Assembly: GCF_000328475.2 (NCBI RefSeq)
Contig: NC_026479.1
Span: forward strand, 868,001-932,000
DNA length: 64,000 nt
Direction of reading: 5' to 3'
From: Mycosarcoma maydis
Taxonomy: Eukaryota > Basidiomycota > Ustilaginomycetes > Ustilaginales
In this document: positions 43,660 through 53,322 of the stretch, in pieces
Position numbering within the stretch: the stretch's first letter is position 1
How the letters are laid out: each line of letters starts with the position of its first letter
Made by a program: the position numbers and the translations under genes
Notes under the pieces: model-generated
Database searches by the model: none
The model's input: the letters and a program-made list of their open reading frames with translations, nothing else
Told to the model about the DNA's origin: nothing

Positions 43660-44732
43660 CTATACATGGCCAAGTGATGCTCCGCTTGCCACCAAACTAT
43701 CGATCTGCAGTTCGTGTTCCAATCCCATATCCCTAAAGAAATTGCGCAGACCCATCGGATCAGCTCCGCCCAAATCCACCTGGCTCTTTGCCGGATCGTT
43801 TTCGGCTTCAATTCCGATGCCGTTCTGGATGAGATGTGTGTAGCTGGCGAGCAGTGCCTTTGCAGCGGGGAAAATGCCGGCACACGGGAAGATGGCAAGC
43901 TTGAAGCCCAACTGCTGTGCCTGCTTGGCTGTCCACAGCGGGCTTTTTCCACCTGTCACGCAGTTGGCCAACATCGGAAAATCAGGTAGCGAACACATAG
44001 CGGTAGACACTTGGGTGTTGGAACGCATGCCTTCGAGGAAGCCCATGTCTGCACCCGCGGCCTGCGCAAGTTTGAGACGCTCGATGGCTTCATCTAGACC
44101 CTCGACGGCGAGGGCGTCGGTGCGCGCGATGATGAGGATCCGATCCAACGGTGCACAGCGTAGAGAGTCGCGTGCGTGAACCGCTGCCGTGATACGAGAG
44201 ATGAATTCGGACCGCGATACGATCTGCTTCGAATCAAGATGTCCACACCTTTTCGCTTGCACTTGATCCTCAATGTGTAGCGCGGCAATTCCGGCCCGGT
44301 GATACTCTTGTACCGTTCGAGCCTATACCCACAGCCAGAACTTGGGCTCGTCAGTTCTTATCCTCACTACAACCAAGTGATACAGGCAGCGATGAGAAAG
44401 CTTACCACCTGTGGTGCACCCCCAAACCCAGTATCAGCATCCGCTATGACCGGTGTCAACATGTGCGGATCAGCCATAATCGAGACACCTGCAGCACCGA
44501 TCATATCTGACATGGCTAGAAAGCCGAGATCAGCACGTGATAGTCGTGAAGCTGACGTCCCTGCGCCTGTCTGGTACAGCGCATGATGGCCTGCTTGAAG
44601 TGCCATTCGTGCAGAGATGCCGTCAAACACGCCAGGAGCGACTACAATCGAAGGTTGCGACAGAAGTTCGCGAAGACGCGCAGCTGGCGTCGTTGCGGTC
44701 GAGGCGCGTGTTTCGTTCGAACTGCTGGACAT
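43660..44732 (-). CDS. Isocitrate lyase / PEP-mutase superfamily enzyme (methylisocitrate-lyase-like)
   Basis: Mg-dependent TIM-barrel enzyme of the family that cleaves or forms C-C or P-C bonds in 2-oxo-acid-type substrates. Two minus-strand exons, 44732-44406 and 44322-43660, with an 83-nt intron (donor GTAAGC, branch CTGAC, acceptor TATAG), give 329 residues. Exon 1 has VVAPGVFDGISARMALQAG and the metal-binding DADTGFGG (Asp 98 and 100). Exon 2 has ARTVQEYHRAGIAALHIEDQ and the signature KRCGH at 133-137, with the catalytic-acid Cys at 135 that marks lyases rather than PEP mutases; then IIARTDALAVEGLDEAIERL. Length fits methylisocitrate lyase-like or 2,3-dimethylmalate lyase-like proteins, much shorter than true isocitrate lyase. 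The substrate cannot be told from sequence alone. Head-to-head with UreF. Confidence 0.9.
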
Positions 44733-45271
44733 GACGATTCTCAAGAGTCACAAGACGTCGTTGATGGGGTTGAAGGAAACGATGTGGTGGAAAGCCGGAC
44801 GAGCAAGAGCAACACAGAAGGCGTTGGACAAAGAGTCCGGCAATCCTATTCTCTCGGGTATACTTTTTCCGCAGCTGACAGTTTCGTGCGTGGGGCTTAT
44901 GCAGCAGCCCAGCACAGTTACACGTCATATTGCTCCACCAAAGTCTGGAACAGCTGCGTTTGGGAAGAAAACAAAAAGTGACGCTGAATGTGAACAAAAT
45001 AAATAAAATCGACAAAAAAGGGGACACCAAAAGATGACTTGACTTGACTAAATCCAGCCACGAGCTTTATCAGCGTGACCGTAAGTGTATCTGTCACCCA
45101 CGTTGCTGATTGGCTCGGCCTGACGAACGAAAGCATTCACGATTCAGGGTCCACACTTGGATCCAGCTCGAAGAAGCAAACAAACTTAACTTATTCCATA
45201 TCGTCCATACCAGTTGATACGAAGTCGGGTTCTGTTCCGCTCCGCTAAACAAACTTGCAGTACCTCCTTCA
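44733..45271. promoter_or_regulatory. Divergent promoter region between the lyase-like gene and UreF
   Basis: 539 bp. Includes a GAAAACAAAAAGTGACG stretch and A-rich DNA near 44970-45030, and one ATTCACGATTCAGG site at about 45137. No gene within. Confidence 0.5.
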
Positions 45272-46777
45272 ATGAAGTCGGAAGAGGCGGGCGATGCCTC
45301 ATCGTCGTCACTTGCTACTTCGGCCGCAACGCAAAACGAACAAGAAGAAGACGAACGCGAGACGTACCTGTTGCTGCTGCTTTCAGACTCGAATCTGCCC
45401 ACAGGTGGATTCGTGGCATCCTCCGGTTTAGAATCCTTTTACGCCCACGGCCTCCTTCACAATGCACGTCCCACATCCGATCTTACTCGATACGGCCAAA
45501 CAACGTCTCCTTTGGTGACAAGAAAGGGTCCGACGATAGCGCCTTCGCAAGCGCAACTTTCGTCGGCGACGTTATCATTTGCACAGTCGACACTCCATTC
45601 GTACGCACGATCGAGCTTTGGATATATCGCACGCGTGCACACTGTTGTGGCGAGATACCTCGACCAAGGTGTGGATGCAAGACGAAACTCAAGCGAGCCA
45701 GCGCAGCAGCATGATGGCAAGCAGAACGAAGACAAGAGGCTGGTCGAGTGTCTCGAGACGATTGCGAAATTGGACTACTCCTACCACACGCTGCTGCTCA
45801 ATCACGTTGCAAGAAGAGCATCGAAAGCGCAAGGGATTGCGCTACTCACTCTATACTCAAAGGCTTTTGCTAAGCCGGTCAATTTGCAGCATGAAGCCTA
45901 TAAACCCATGCTCTCACCGCCATCCCAGCACAACCGTCCCTCCCCTGAATCCCACGACAGCGCACATGCATCGCGAATAGATCTCGCAGCAACACTCGTC
46001 GATCGAATGAAACTCGACATCCGTCGCGCTGCAGCTCGGAGCGCGACAGCCGAAGAACAGATGCAGGGCCACCTGCCTGTTTGTTGGGCCGTGTTTGCAG
46101 CTTGTTTGGGAGTAGGTTTGAAAAAGAGCGTGTTTCTACACCTGTTCCTCCAGGCTAGGTCGTTGTTCTCCAGCTCAATTAGGTTGAATACGCTGGGCCC
46201 GTACTTGGCGCACCAGGTGATGCGGTTTCAGATGCGACCGGTGGTCCAAGCCATCCTTCGCGAGATGGAGAGACAAGGTTGTTTAGAGATCGACATTGTA
46301 TCGATGTGCAACCGTCGCTCTGAGCACGATGCAGAGGCGCAAGACGAGCAAATGCGGATCGACGACGACTCACAAACCAAGGACCATGTTTCGGCGTATA
46401 CCATTGCGGATCAACCAAACACTGCCACCACAAGTCCCTCGGCAAAATCCTTCCGTACCACAGCGACAATGTCTTCCTCGCCAATTACAGCATTGCGACC
46501 CAAAGTGCAGCCACTACGAACCGGAAAAGGCCAGCTCATTCCTGTGAATGACGACGATCCAACACAAGGTTGGGCTTGGGACTGGCCCGAGGATCAAGAT
46601 GATTTCTTCTGCGTTCGGAACCAGCCGAGAACAAACTTGACCAGCAATACGCCCAACGCGGCCAACAGCGAAAGAGGATTCTGGACCCAAACCTGGGCTC
46701 CTGCAACCACTTTCCCGTTGGGCGAAATCATTCAGGCACGACACGATCAACTGCATTCGAGGCTCTTCAACAGTTGA
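45272..46777 (+). CDS. Urease accessory protein UreF
   Basis: UreF joins UreD(H) and UreG in the complex that loads nickel into urease and is thought to gate GTP hydrolysis by UreG. The 501-codon single-exon product starts at ATG 45272. The fingerprint SDSNLPTGGFVASSGLESF (residues 38-56) is the family's N-terminal motif. LLNHVARRASKAQGIALLTL and HLPVCWAVFAACLGVGLKKS follow, then LFLQARSLFSSSIRLNTLGP. Bacterial UreF has about 230 residues; here extra length comes from an N-terminal acidic tract, an insertion near 205-230, and a C-terminal extension after 350 that ends in Trp-rich segments (GWAWDWPEDQDDFF, RGFWTQTWAPATTFP). Those Trp motifs look conserved rather than random. Nickel-urease is thus predicted elsewhere in the genome. 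Confidence 0.93.
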   Translation: MKSEEAGDASSSSLATSAATQNEQEEDERETYLLLLLSDSNLPTGGFVASSGLESFYAHGLLHNARPTSDLTRYGQTTSPLVTRKGPTIAPSQAQLSSATLSFAQSTLHSYARSSFGYIARVHTVVARYLDQGVDARRNSSEPAQQHDGKQNEDKRLVECLETIAKLDYSYHTLLLNHVARRASKAQGIALLTLYSKAFAKPVNLQHEAYKPMLSPPSQHNRPSPESHDSAHASRIDLAATLVDRMKLDIRRAAARSATAEEQMQGHLPVCWAVFAACLGVGLKKSVFLHLFLQARSLFSSSIRLNTLGPYLAHQVMRFQMRPVVQAILREMERQGCLEIDIVSMCNRRSEHDAEAQDEQMRIDDDSQTKDHVSAYTIADQPNTATTSPSAKSFRTTATMSSSPITALRPKVQPLRTGKGQLIPVNDDDPTQGWAWDWPEDQDDFFCVRNQPRTNLTSNTPNAANSERGFWTQTWAPATTFPLGEIIQARHDQLHSRLFNS

Positions 46778-47101
46778 AATGATACGCTCAATGAAGCACA
46801 TGCGCAGACGGCAGTTGCAACTTTCGTGATTGCTGGGTACTAGTTTTGATTCGACAAGATTCCATTACTCTGCGAAAAGCTTCCGATGTGATGGCAAACT
46901 GAGCACAACATACACCTCTCTAGCGCGTGTCGATCCAAAGGCAACGACGTCCGCACAAACAGACTTGCAGATGATTCCTGAGATGCTGTCGCTCGTGGTG
47001 CCATATGAATTACGATGGGACGGGGTTAATGAATAAGAGCTATCTTGGTCACTTCTGGCTGCGAGCTGTCTGTGTTTTGTAGTGATGGCGCCCTGCAGCG
47101 T
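46778..47101. other. Convergent 3'-3' intergenic region
   Basis: 324 bp between UreF and the small membrane protein gene. Only a single TTCGTGATT is present (46826) and no tandem array. No gene. Confidence 0.45.
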
Positions 47102-47860
47102 CTACTTCCAGTTCTTGGGTCCGATTTCAAAGAGACCGGGGCGAGGTCCGCTGGTGATCCTTTTCCAGATTTTTTCGTATGTCTCGAGGAAGATGCTCTT
47201 CTGTGGCGCAGTAGTGCCAGGGATGCGGATGCGAGGCGAGTTGTCGATGGCCTTTTTGAACTGTTTCGCCCTGTCATGCAGATCGTAGTTGAGACCAAGA
47301 CCCGAAGTTGCATCGCGACTCTCTTGAGCTTGAGGGAGGAAGCTCTCGTTGTTGAAGAATCTGCGCAAAGAGCCTGTGGCGGTCAAGAAGCCCGAAGAGG
47401 TCTCACGCGCTTGTTCGTCAGCAACGGGCGAGTACTTGGAGTGGACAAGGTATTCCCACAGGATAGTGGCAACAAAGATGTAGATGCTGAAGCGAAGAGC
47501 CATCTCGATGCGATGCTGTTTTGAGTCTTCTTCGTCGGTTGCCGTGTTTTTGATTCGTCGACCCTTGATGGCCTTGCCTGAGGCGCTGTAGCGAACGATG
47601 GACAGCGCAATGACCGAGCCAAATGATATTCCCTGAATCAGAGAAATGAGGGTAGCAAGACCACGTTCAAATTCGGCTGTCCAGTAGCCGGATCTGTGGA
47701 GGACAACATAGACGCCATAAATGGGCATGAGCACGTGAGGGAGAAGTAAACCGCTCCCAATGCCGCCATTGCGGATCGTGGAGTACGCATTGCGCCACGG
47801 ACGGAACGGGCTATGGCGCTCGGTTCCAGGCTCGGGGTGAAGGCGAAATTGTCCTGACAT
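47102..47860 (-). CDS. Three-helix membrane protein, function unknown
   Basis: 252 codons from the ATG at 47860. Family not recognised. A Pro/Arg-rich N-terminus (RLHPEPGTERHSPFRPWRNA) precedes three hydrophobic helices: about 35-55 (GLLLPHVLMPIYGVYVVL), 70-92 (TLISLIQGISFGSVIALSIV) and 122-142 (FSIYIFVATILWEYLV). A short basic loop (KGRRIKN) separates helices two and three. The C-terminal 110 residues are soluble and partly helical (LHDRAKQFKKAIDNS; IFLETYEKIWKRITSGPRPG). Codon use and ordered composition suggest a real gene. The topology would suit a small organelle membrane protein but there is no motif. Convergent to UreF. Confidence 0.7.
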   Translation of the reverse strand: MSGQFRLHPEPGTERHSPFRPWRNAYSTIRNGGIGSGLLLPHVLMPIYGVYVVLHRSGYWTAEFERGLATLISLIQGISFGSVIALSIVRYSASGKAIKGRRIKNTATDEEDSKQHRIEMALRFSIYIFVATILWEYLVHSKYSPVADEQARETSSGFLTATGSLRRFFNNESFLPQAQESRDATSGLGLNYDLHDRAKQFKKAIDNSPRIRIPGTTAPQKSIFLETYEKIWKRITSGPRPGLFEIGPKNWK

Positions 47861-48471
47861 GGTGAAACCTGGGCTTTCAGGTGGATGTGTTTGCTATTCC
47901 GTCGAGATCGTGCTTGATGTAATCGATTCCAATGCACCTAACCTGATTAGGGAGCTCGTTGGATGCGAAGAAAGAAACGTGCTAGCGTGTAAGACTTGTG
48001 GATGGGATTGGAAGAGCCAGCTACAAGGCGCGACGTTGAGCGAGAGCAATGCCTGGATGGAGGATGACGTTCAGGTGTGGTAATGGTGGTGACTTACAAC
48101 AAATGACAAATGAAGACAAGCTCGGAAGGGTTTGTGTGTCCTCATCTATACATTAGTCAAGTCGAAGCTGTAATAGGCAAGGCTGGGGAAGAAGTGCCAG
48201 TAGAAGGACCTGGCCTGGAGGGAAGGGCGCAGGTTGGTTGGAAACAGCGTAGCTATCACAGGCTCGTTATGCAGCCGGGAGCTAGTCGCAGTCGAGCGGT
48301 TCCAAGCTCTAGGCAAAGAGACCAGAAATGAAGACTCGGCTAACGCCCATATGATGCAGTCCAGCTCTTACTTTTTTCTTTCTTTTCCTGCACTCTCCAC
48401 TTTTGAGCTCGTCTCACGTTCATTTCTGAAGCGCAACCGCATGCACGCCCATGATTTGGCAACTATATAGC

Positions 48472-48487
48472 AATCACGAATCACGAA
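48472..48487. repeat. AATCACGAATCACGA heptamer pair
   Basis: Two AATCACG units. A related palindromic pair, AATTCGTGATTCACGATTC, is at 48638-48656. Confidence 0.7.
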
Positions 48488-48499
48488 AAGGTTTTAGAC

Positions 48500-48517
48500 A
48501 GAGAGAGAGAGAGAGAG
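48500..48517. repeat. (AG)9 microsatellite
   Basis: Nine perfect AG dinucleotides in the gene-poor region; followed by a looser GGTGAGAGAG tail. Confidence 0.85.
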
Positions 48518-49217
48518 GTGAGAGAGCGTTTATCCATGCTCGATTTCGGAGTTTCGAAATCTGGCATGGCTCTTTTCTTCAAAATGGTAGGGCAGCAGCA
48601 GTGCAGGCGGCTGCCCCAACACGAACGAGCCTAGCTCAATTCGTGATTCACGATTCTGTCGTCACCGTGAATCGCGGGGTGCGAATCCAAATAACGCACG
48701 TCTCCGCAAAGGGATGAGACGAGCACTGAATCATAATTCGCATCTTGCCTGACCAAACATGAAAGCAATCAATGCAACCTAACTTCAGTGTCGTGTTTCC
48801 ATGCAGTGTGCCCACAGGTTGCGCTCTTGCTTGTATGAGCGTTGAAGTTGATCAGCTGGCTTCAACACGCGCTACAAATCAAAGTGCAAGCCCTAAAGCA
48901 TGTGTCGAGATCAGCATCCAGATAAGCTCAAGCCTCGAACAGAGACGCCCTTGCTCAAAACCGTTTCGACGATCGTTAGTAGAGTGATATTCCTCAAAAG
49001 CTTCGCACGCCTCTCGGAGTGTGACTTCTGTAGGTGTGATCACAAATGGCTCGAAAGCTCATAGCGAACCGAACCTGAACCTGCATGTGTGGGGCCTTTG
49101 AGAGTCGCAGCCGCGCTTTCGCACAACCGCCGCGGCTCACAACGTTCTGCTGCATTCGTGATTAAAGTACGCCACAAACAACTCCGTCATTTTGGCGTGG
49201 ATCGTGGGTCTAGTCTT

Positions 49218-49234
49218 ACTCGTGACTCGTGACT
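49218..49234. repeat. ACTCGTG variant of the heptamer, tandem
   Basis: ACTCGTGACTCGTGACT: two units with C in place of the usual A/T at the variable position, showing that the repeat family includes CGTGACT as well as CGTGATT and CGTGAAT. Confidence 0.75.
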
Positions 49235-49387
49235 GTAACTGATTAATATGAACAATCTGATAATCTAACACGCTACTCGTGACTTAATTTACGACTCGGA
49301 GCTCACATCTCCGTTTGATCCGTTGGAGGAGCACGTGATATTCAACGCCAGAACGCGGTTCTCCTCAATTAGTGCGCGGCTGTGGTG

Positions 49388-49501
49388 ATGTTGAGAAGCG
49401 ATGAGATCACGGCTAAGTTAGCTGAAAAGGCAGAAAGCTATCAAGTGGACGAGTTGAGCTCCGCTTTCTCGGACGGTCTCGCCCTGTTGCACTTGCTGTA
49501 G
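49388..49501 (+). pseudogene. Possible fragment of a calponin-homology-like coding sequence
   Basis: A 37-codon frame, ATG 49388 to TAG 49499-49501, whose second half reads YQVDELSSAFSDGLALLHLL. This resembles the central helix of calponin-homology domains (pattern D-x-F-x-D-G-L-x-L-x-x-L). There is no supporting sequence on either side and no splice site that extends it, so it may be a relic, part of an unseen spliced gene, or chance. Confidence 0.2.
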
Positions 49502-49647
49502 AGGTCCAGGAAAGGCGAAAGATTCACGATTGCTGATACTTAAACGCCAGAACAGTTGACGGCTGCAGGCAAGCTCATGTAGCAGTCACGAGTGTCACGT
49601 TCGTGCAGGATCTTGGACACATGACTGGGAGCCGATAAGAGACCCGG

Positions 49648-49676
49648 AATCACGAATCACGAATCACCTCACGAAT
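49648..49676. repeat. (AATCACG)x2 plus degenerate copies
   Basis: AATCACGAATCACGAATCAC followed by CTCACGAAT. It lies 20 bp from the 49698-49720 hairpin. Confidence 0.75.
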
Positions 49677-49697
49677 GCAGTTGCAATCTAGTCACGA

Positions 49698-49720
49698 GGG
49701 TGGAGCAGCCCGCTCCACCC
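49698..49720. repeat. Perfect 9-bp inverted repeat with 5-nt loop
   Basis: GGGTGGAGC, loop AGCCC, then GCTCCACCC. The stem is GC-rich and perfect. No gene ends directly before it on either strand, so it is not an obvious terminator. Confidence 0.8.
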
Positions 49721-50924
49721 AAAAGGTGCCCAGACTACAGCCGTGTAATCTTCAACTACAGTGCAAGGACTTTATAATGCATGTTATTAAGCTCGGTCTG
49801 GTCGTTCCGTTCTCCCGTCACTTCAGATGCTAAATCAGGACCGGCAAGACGAGGCAAATAATGTCTTTGCGACGGCAGGCGCTATGCTAATTGTCAATTG
49901 TCCATCTATCGAAGAGCTATTTCCAGCCGTCTGCCGTGATCTGAGGCATATACAAGCCACTTTCTACCGGACCAAAAGAAGCTGCAGTACCACTTGCTAC
50001 AAAGCCTGGCATTCCCCACTTCAGTAGAAAGGACACTAAACTGCACCGTGATAGTGACTACAGTGAGGATGGCTGTACCTGCTCAGTACTGATAAAAATC
50101 AGGCCAGTGCAACACGTGCCGCCTTTGTGAAGGTTACCGTTACAGATTGACCTTTTACCAACTGTATGCCTCTGGTGGTCAGGCGGTGAAGTGCTTGCGT
50201 TGGGCCTTGCCTGCACACCGTTGCTCCAGACTGGCTCATCCGTTGCATCCAGCTGACGTAGCTTGAAATGGCGGTTCACGGTTTTTAAAAAAAACCCTAC
50301 TTTCTCGCAGAGACAAAGACACGAGTGTTACGTGTTAACTTATTATTCGTGATTCACGTTTCATGTTTGTGGAGCAGCGGAAAGCTAATCGTGCATCGCG
50401 CCTGCAGACTCGTCGATTCGTGGATCTCTCTCGCCAACACGTCTTACCTTTGGTCATCTCAATTCATATCAATACACTTCAGCTTACTACTACCATCTAT
50501 CTTTTGGCTTCCCACACCATCCTCACGCGCATCGGCGACATAGCAATCACGCGAAGTCTATTCAACTCACAAAGAGATCACATCGTGCACGAGACGCGTT
50601 CTCCGTTTCCTTACACGCGTACAACTTGCTCAACAACAGCAGCCCTACATTTTGTACCCGACTCATTTGCTCAAACACGCACCCCACTTTCTCCTCGTTC
50701 CACGCATATTGTGCGAACAAACTTTGTGCCAGAGACACCGCTTCTGTGGTCAAGTTCAAAACCCGCGTCGTGTGTGTGTGGCTGTAACAAGCACCACACC
50801 GATTGACCATCAACGCCGGCACCAGAGACGTTCGCCAAAGCTCCTCGTTGGTCTTTCAACACAGGGCAAAATCCCTTTAAGCTCACCACAAACATCACGC
50901 AAATCCGATAGGCAGGAGATTTCA

Positions 50925-52831
50925 ATGACGTCTACATCATCGAGAGCTCCGCTCGCTGAGCTGCCTTTACATCAATTCGTTTCTCAGTCTTTGGCCTGTT
51001 CTCCCAAAACTTCCCCCGATAAGCTCCTCAAAACGCCATCTCGCTCTCGCTCTCGATCCCACTCGCCCTCGCTGACTGCAAGCAGACGAAACTCGATCTC
51101 TGTATCTCCGCACAAACAAGCCATTCTGCAGAACCATCGCCTTGTTCGTGAGGGCTCAGTTGCATCGCCATCCTCCTCCACACAGCCCTCGATCGCTTCC
51201 AGCGACAACGACAACATGTCGGAAACCGAACTCTCGCTTCTCCCTCGACGCCTCTTTGGCGACCGCCCCTCGAAGCAAATTGGTACTGATGATCCGCTTG
51301 AAGCGAGCCCGGTTTTGCCCGGCTCCGCTTCCAGACCGTCTCATTTCTCTCCGCACAATGTCAAGAAAATGCCACACCATTCTGTCAACAGACCTTCCAC
51401 CCCAAAGGGGCCATCAACTACCCCTTGTAACATGAGACAGCATCGTCCACCCCACACATCTGGCCCAAAGCCCCATCAATACGTTGAACCCAGTCCCACG
51501 ACGCAAAGGGTGTCCGAGCCGCGTATCCCTATCTCTCATAGATACATGCATGCAGAGCCTCCCTTGACGCCGCCGCGTAATCGCAAAGAAGCGCAGTCGC
51601 CAATCACGGCATTGCTTCAACGCCCAGCCGCATCCACAGACGCTTCCGAGGCTGAAACGGGAAGCACCACACCTCTGGAGCAGCCTGCCCCATCCGCCCC
51701 CAACTCTGCGCTGCAAAGCTTACCTAAAAAGAAGCATCGTGTCTCGCACATCGAGATCGCCATTGCTCACGAGGAAGCTGAAGCCGGACCGCTCGTCAGC
51801 CCAAGTCCCCGCAAAATAGTCGATTACTTTGCTCCTTCCGAGGAGAATGCTGCCGCCTTCCAGCTGGCTGAAACGCGTCTGCGATCCGGTTCTATTTCTG
51901 ACCGCCAACCGCGCTCAGCAACACTGCCAAACTTAACCGACATGACCTCAAAGCAGCCGGTTGACAGCTTGACGCTAGCCAAGTCCGGGCTGTTCCTCGG
52001 CGTGCTTGCTAGGCCTCTGCCGGGCTGGTCTGTCTACGAAGATCCAGTTGTGAGTTCAGATACTGCTCCGTCGCAAGACCACGTGCACGTATTATCCGAT
52101 GCTGGAGATGCCACATCCAGTACTTTCTCGAGCCCGGCAGCCAGTCCCTGTCAGACTGGCGCTTCNNNNNNNNNNNNNNNNNNNNNNNNNNNNNNNNNNN
52201 NNNNNNNNNNNNNNNNNNNNNNNNNNNNNNNNNNNNNNNNNNNNNNNNNNNNNNNNNNNNNNNNNAGCCCGGCAGCCAGTCCTGTCAGACTGGCGCTTCT
52301 TCAACTCCCAACAAGGAGAACCGCGTTCCAGATGCCACCTTCCTCGCATCCAAGGCTGTGCCCATTGCGCTACCGGACCGCGCATACAGCGTCGATGCGG
52401 TGGCGACAAAGACGCGCTCCTCTTCGCGACTCGCCTCGGCTGCTTCGAGTCCCGTGCCTGTCCCTTCACGTAAACGTGGTACCGGCGGTCGACTGAGCTT
52501 ACTTGCCGATGCAGACGATGACGAGGCACACTGTGATCCTTCTTTCCAGCTCGACGAGGATGAAACGCTGTCAGTTTCCGGCAGTGCGACCACAGCGTCA
52601 GCGAGCACAGGTAAAAAGCTCAGATCCAAAGTCGGTGCTACGTCACCAGTGCATGCAACTCGTAAAGTGTCATCTCACCAGCGGAAGACGTCTGCCGGAC
52701 GTGGGCTTGAACTGGGCCGAGCCAGTCGCAAGGCTTCGAGCACTGTCCCCATGGAGAGCCCTCAGCGAGCATTGGATGCTGCGGCGATGGATGCAGTTGC
52801 CTCGCGTACACGGTCGCGCACCCGGGTCTGA
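50925..52831 (+). CDS. Disordered, proline-directed-kinase-site-rich protein, interrupted by an assembly gap
   Basis: Function not recognised. The frame from ATG 50925 runs into a 100-N gap at 52166-52265, and a second frame ends at TGA 52829-52831. The 35 bp before the gap and 34 bp after it are the same sequence apart from one C. Counting that overlap once, and using the copy with three C, gives one continuous frame of 590 codons. The protein is mostly disordered and basic. It has many Ser/Thr-Pro sites followed by basic residues (KTPSRSR, SVSPHKQ, LTPPRNRK, SPSPRK), a PIP-box-like IVDYF at 298-302, and a KEN sequence at 419-421 (joined numbering). One more ordered-looking island is AKSGLFLGVLARPLPGWSVY. 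Such features suit a cell-cycle-regulated nuclear protein, but this is inference only. Confidence 0.7.
52166..52265. other. Assembly gap of exactly 100 N
   Basis: Exactly 100 unknown bases, the conventional placeholder for a gap of unknown size. Its flanks, 52131-52165 and 52266-52299, are duplicates of each other apart from a CCC/CC difference, which suggests two overlapping contig ends that were not merged. Confidence 0.97.
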
Positions 52832-53322
52832 GCAGAAAGCCTTTTAGCGGATTGCCCTGGCTCACCTCACGAACAATTACGATCGAAAATCTCGACTGTG
52901 TTTCCGTAACTCACACTGTTCCCGCTTCCACTCGCTCCATAGCTGCACAATTTGCACATAACTTATTTAGCTTCCGGTACTTCCTCGTGCCTTGGCGTCT
53001 CCCGAAGGACCGGCTACTCAGCTTCGCACTTTTGTTCCCCTTTGTGCTGTATTTTAGCGCTTCGATCTTTGCACAGCAGTCGTGAGTAGTTCGTGATTTG
53101 TGTAGCGTGCTCAGCCGGATTACGAGTAGGGTGACGGAGCGAAGGCATGGTCGGTGAAATTTCCGGTCAAAAATAGAACCGGCGGATGTTGCGCTGTTGG
53201 GCTTTTGGGCTTTCGAACTTGTGAGTTGGGCCATCATCCACGGATCCTTTTGGCACCTGTTTGTTAAGAATACAGTGTACCTTCTGTCACGGTAGCCTAC
53301 TCTACCATCATATGTCGACAGG
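52832..53322. other. Intergenic region upstream of the CoA-transferase-like gene
   Basis: 491 bp. Contains a loose CAGTCGTGAGTAGTTCGTGATT site near 53078-53100. No gene is supported. Confidence 0.4.

Larger units (their letters stand above)
47861..50924. other. 3-kb gene-poor region
   Basis: The longest interval without a supported gene. It contains heptamer sites (48472-48487, 48638-48656, 49218-49234, 49648-49676, 50346-50360), an (AG)9 microsatellite, a 23-nt hairpin at 49698-49720 and a 37-codon frame at 49388-49501 resembling part of a calponin-homology domain. Small frames at 48110-48331, 48772-48987 and 49827-50027 have no support. The last 400 bp before 50925 are leader-like and CA/CT-rich. 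Confidence 0.5.

Noticed and set aside
48110..48331. 73-codon frame in the gene-poor region
   Set aside because: No motif, weak codon character and no splice or promoter support.
48665..48690. Sequence like a tRNA B box (GGGTGCGAATCC)
   Set aside because: No matching A box, acceptor stem or anticodon arm at the right spacing.
48500..50300. Transposon or retroelement remnant
   Set aside because: No terminal repeats, target-site duplications or reverse-transcriptase/integrase-like frames were seen.
52092..52529. Antisense frame spanning the N gap
   Set aside because: Arises only because unknown bases are read through; no meaning.
50925..52831. Pseudogene by frameshift
   Set aside because: The frame change coincides with the assembly gap and is removed by collapsing the duplicated flanks; an assembly error is simpler.
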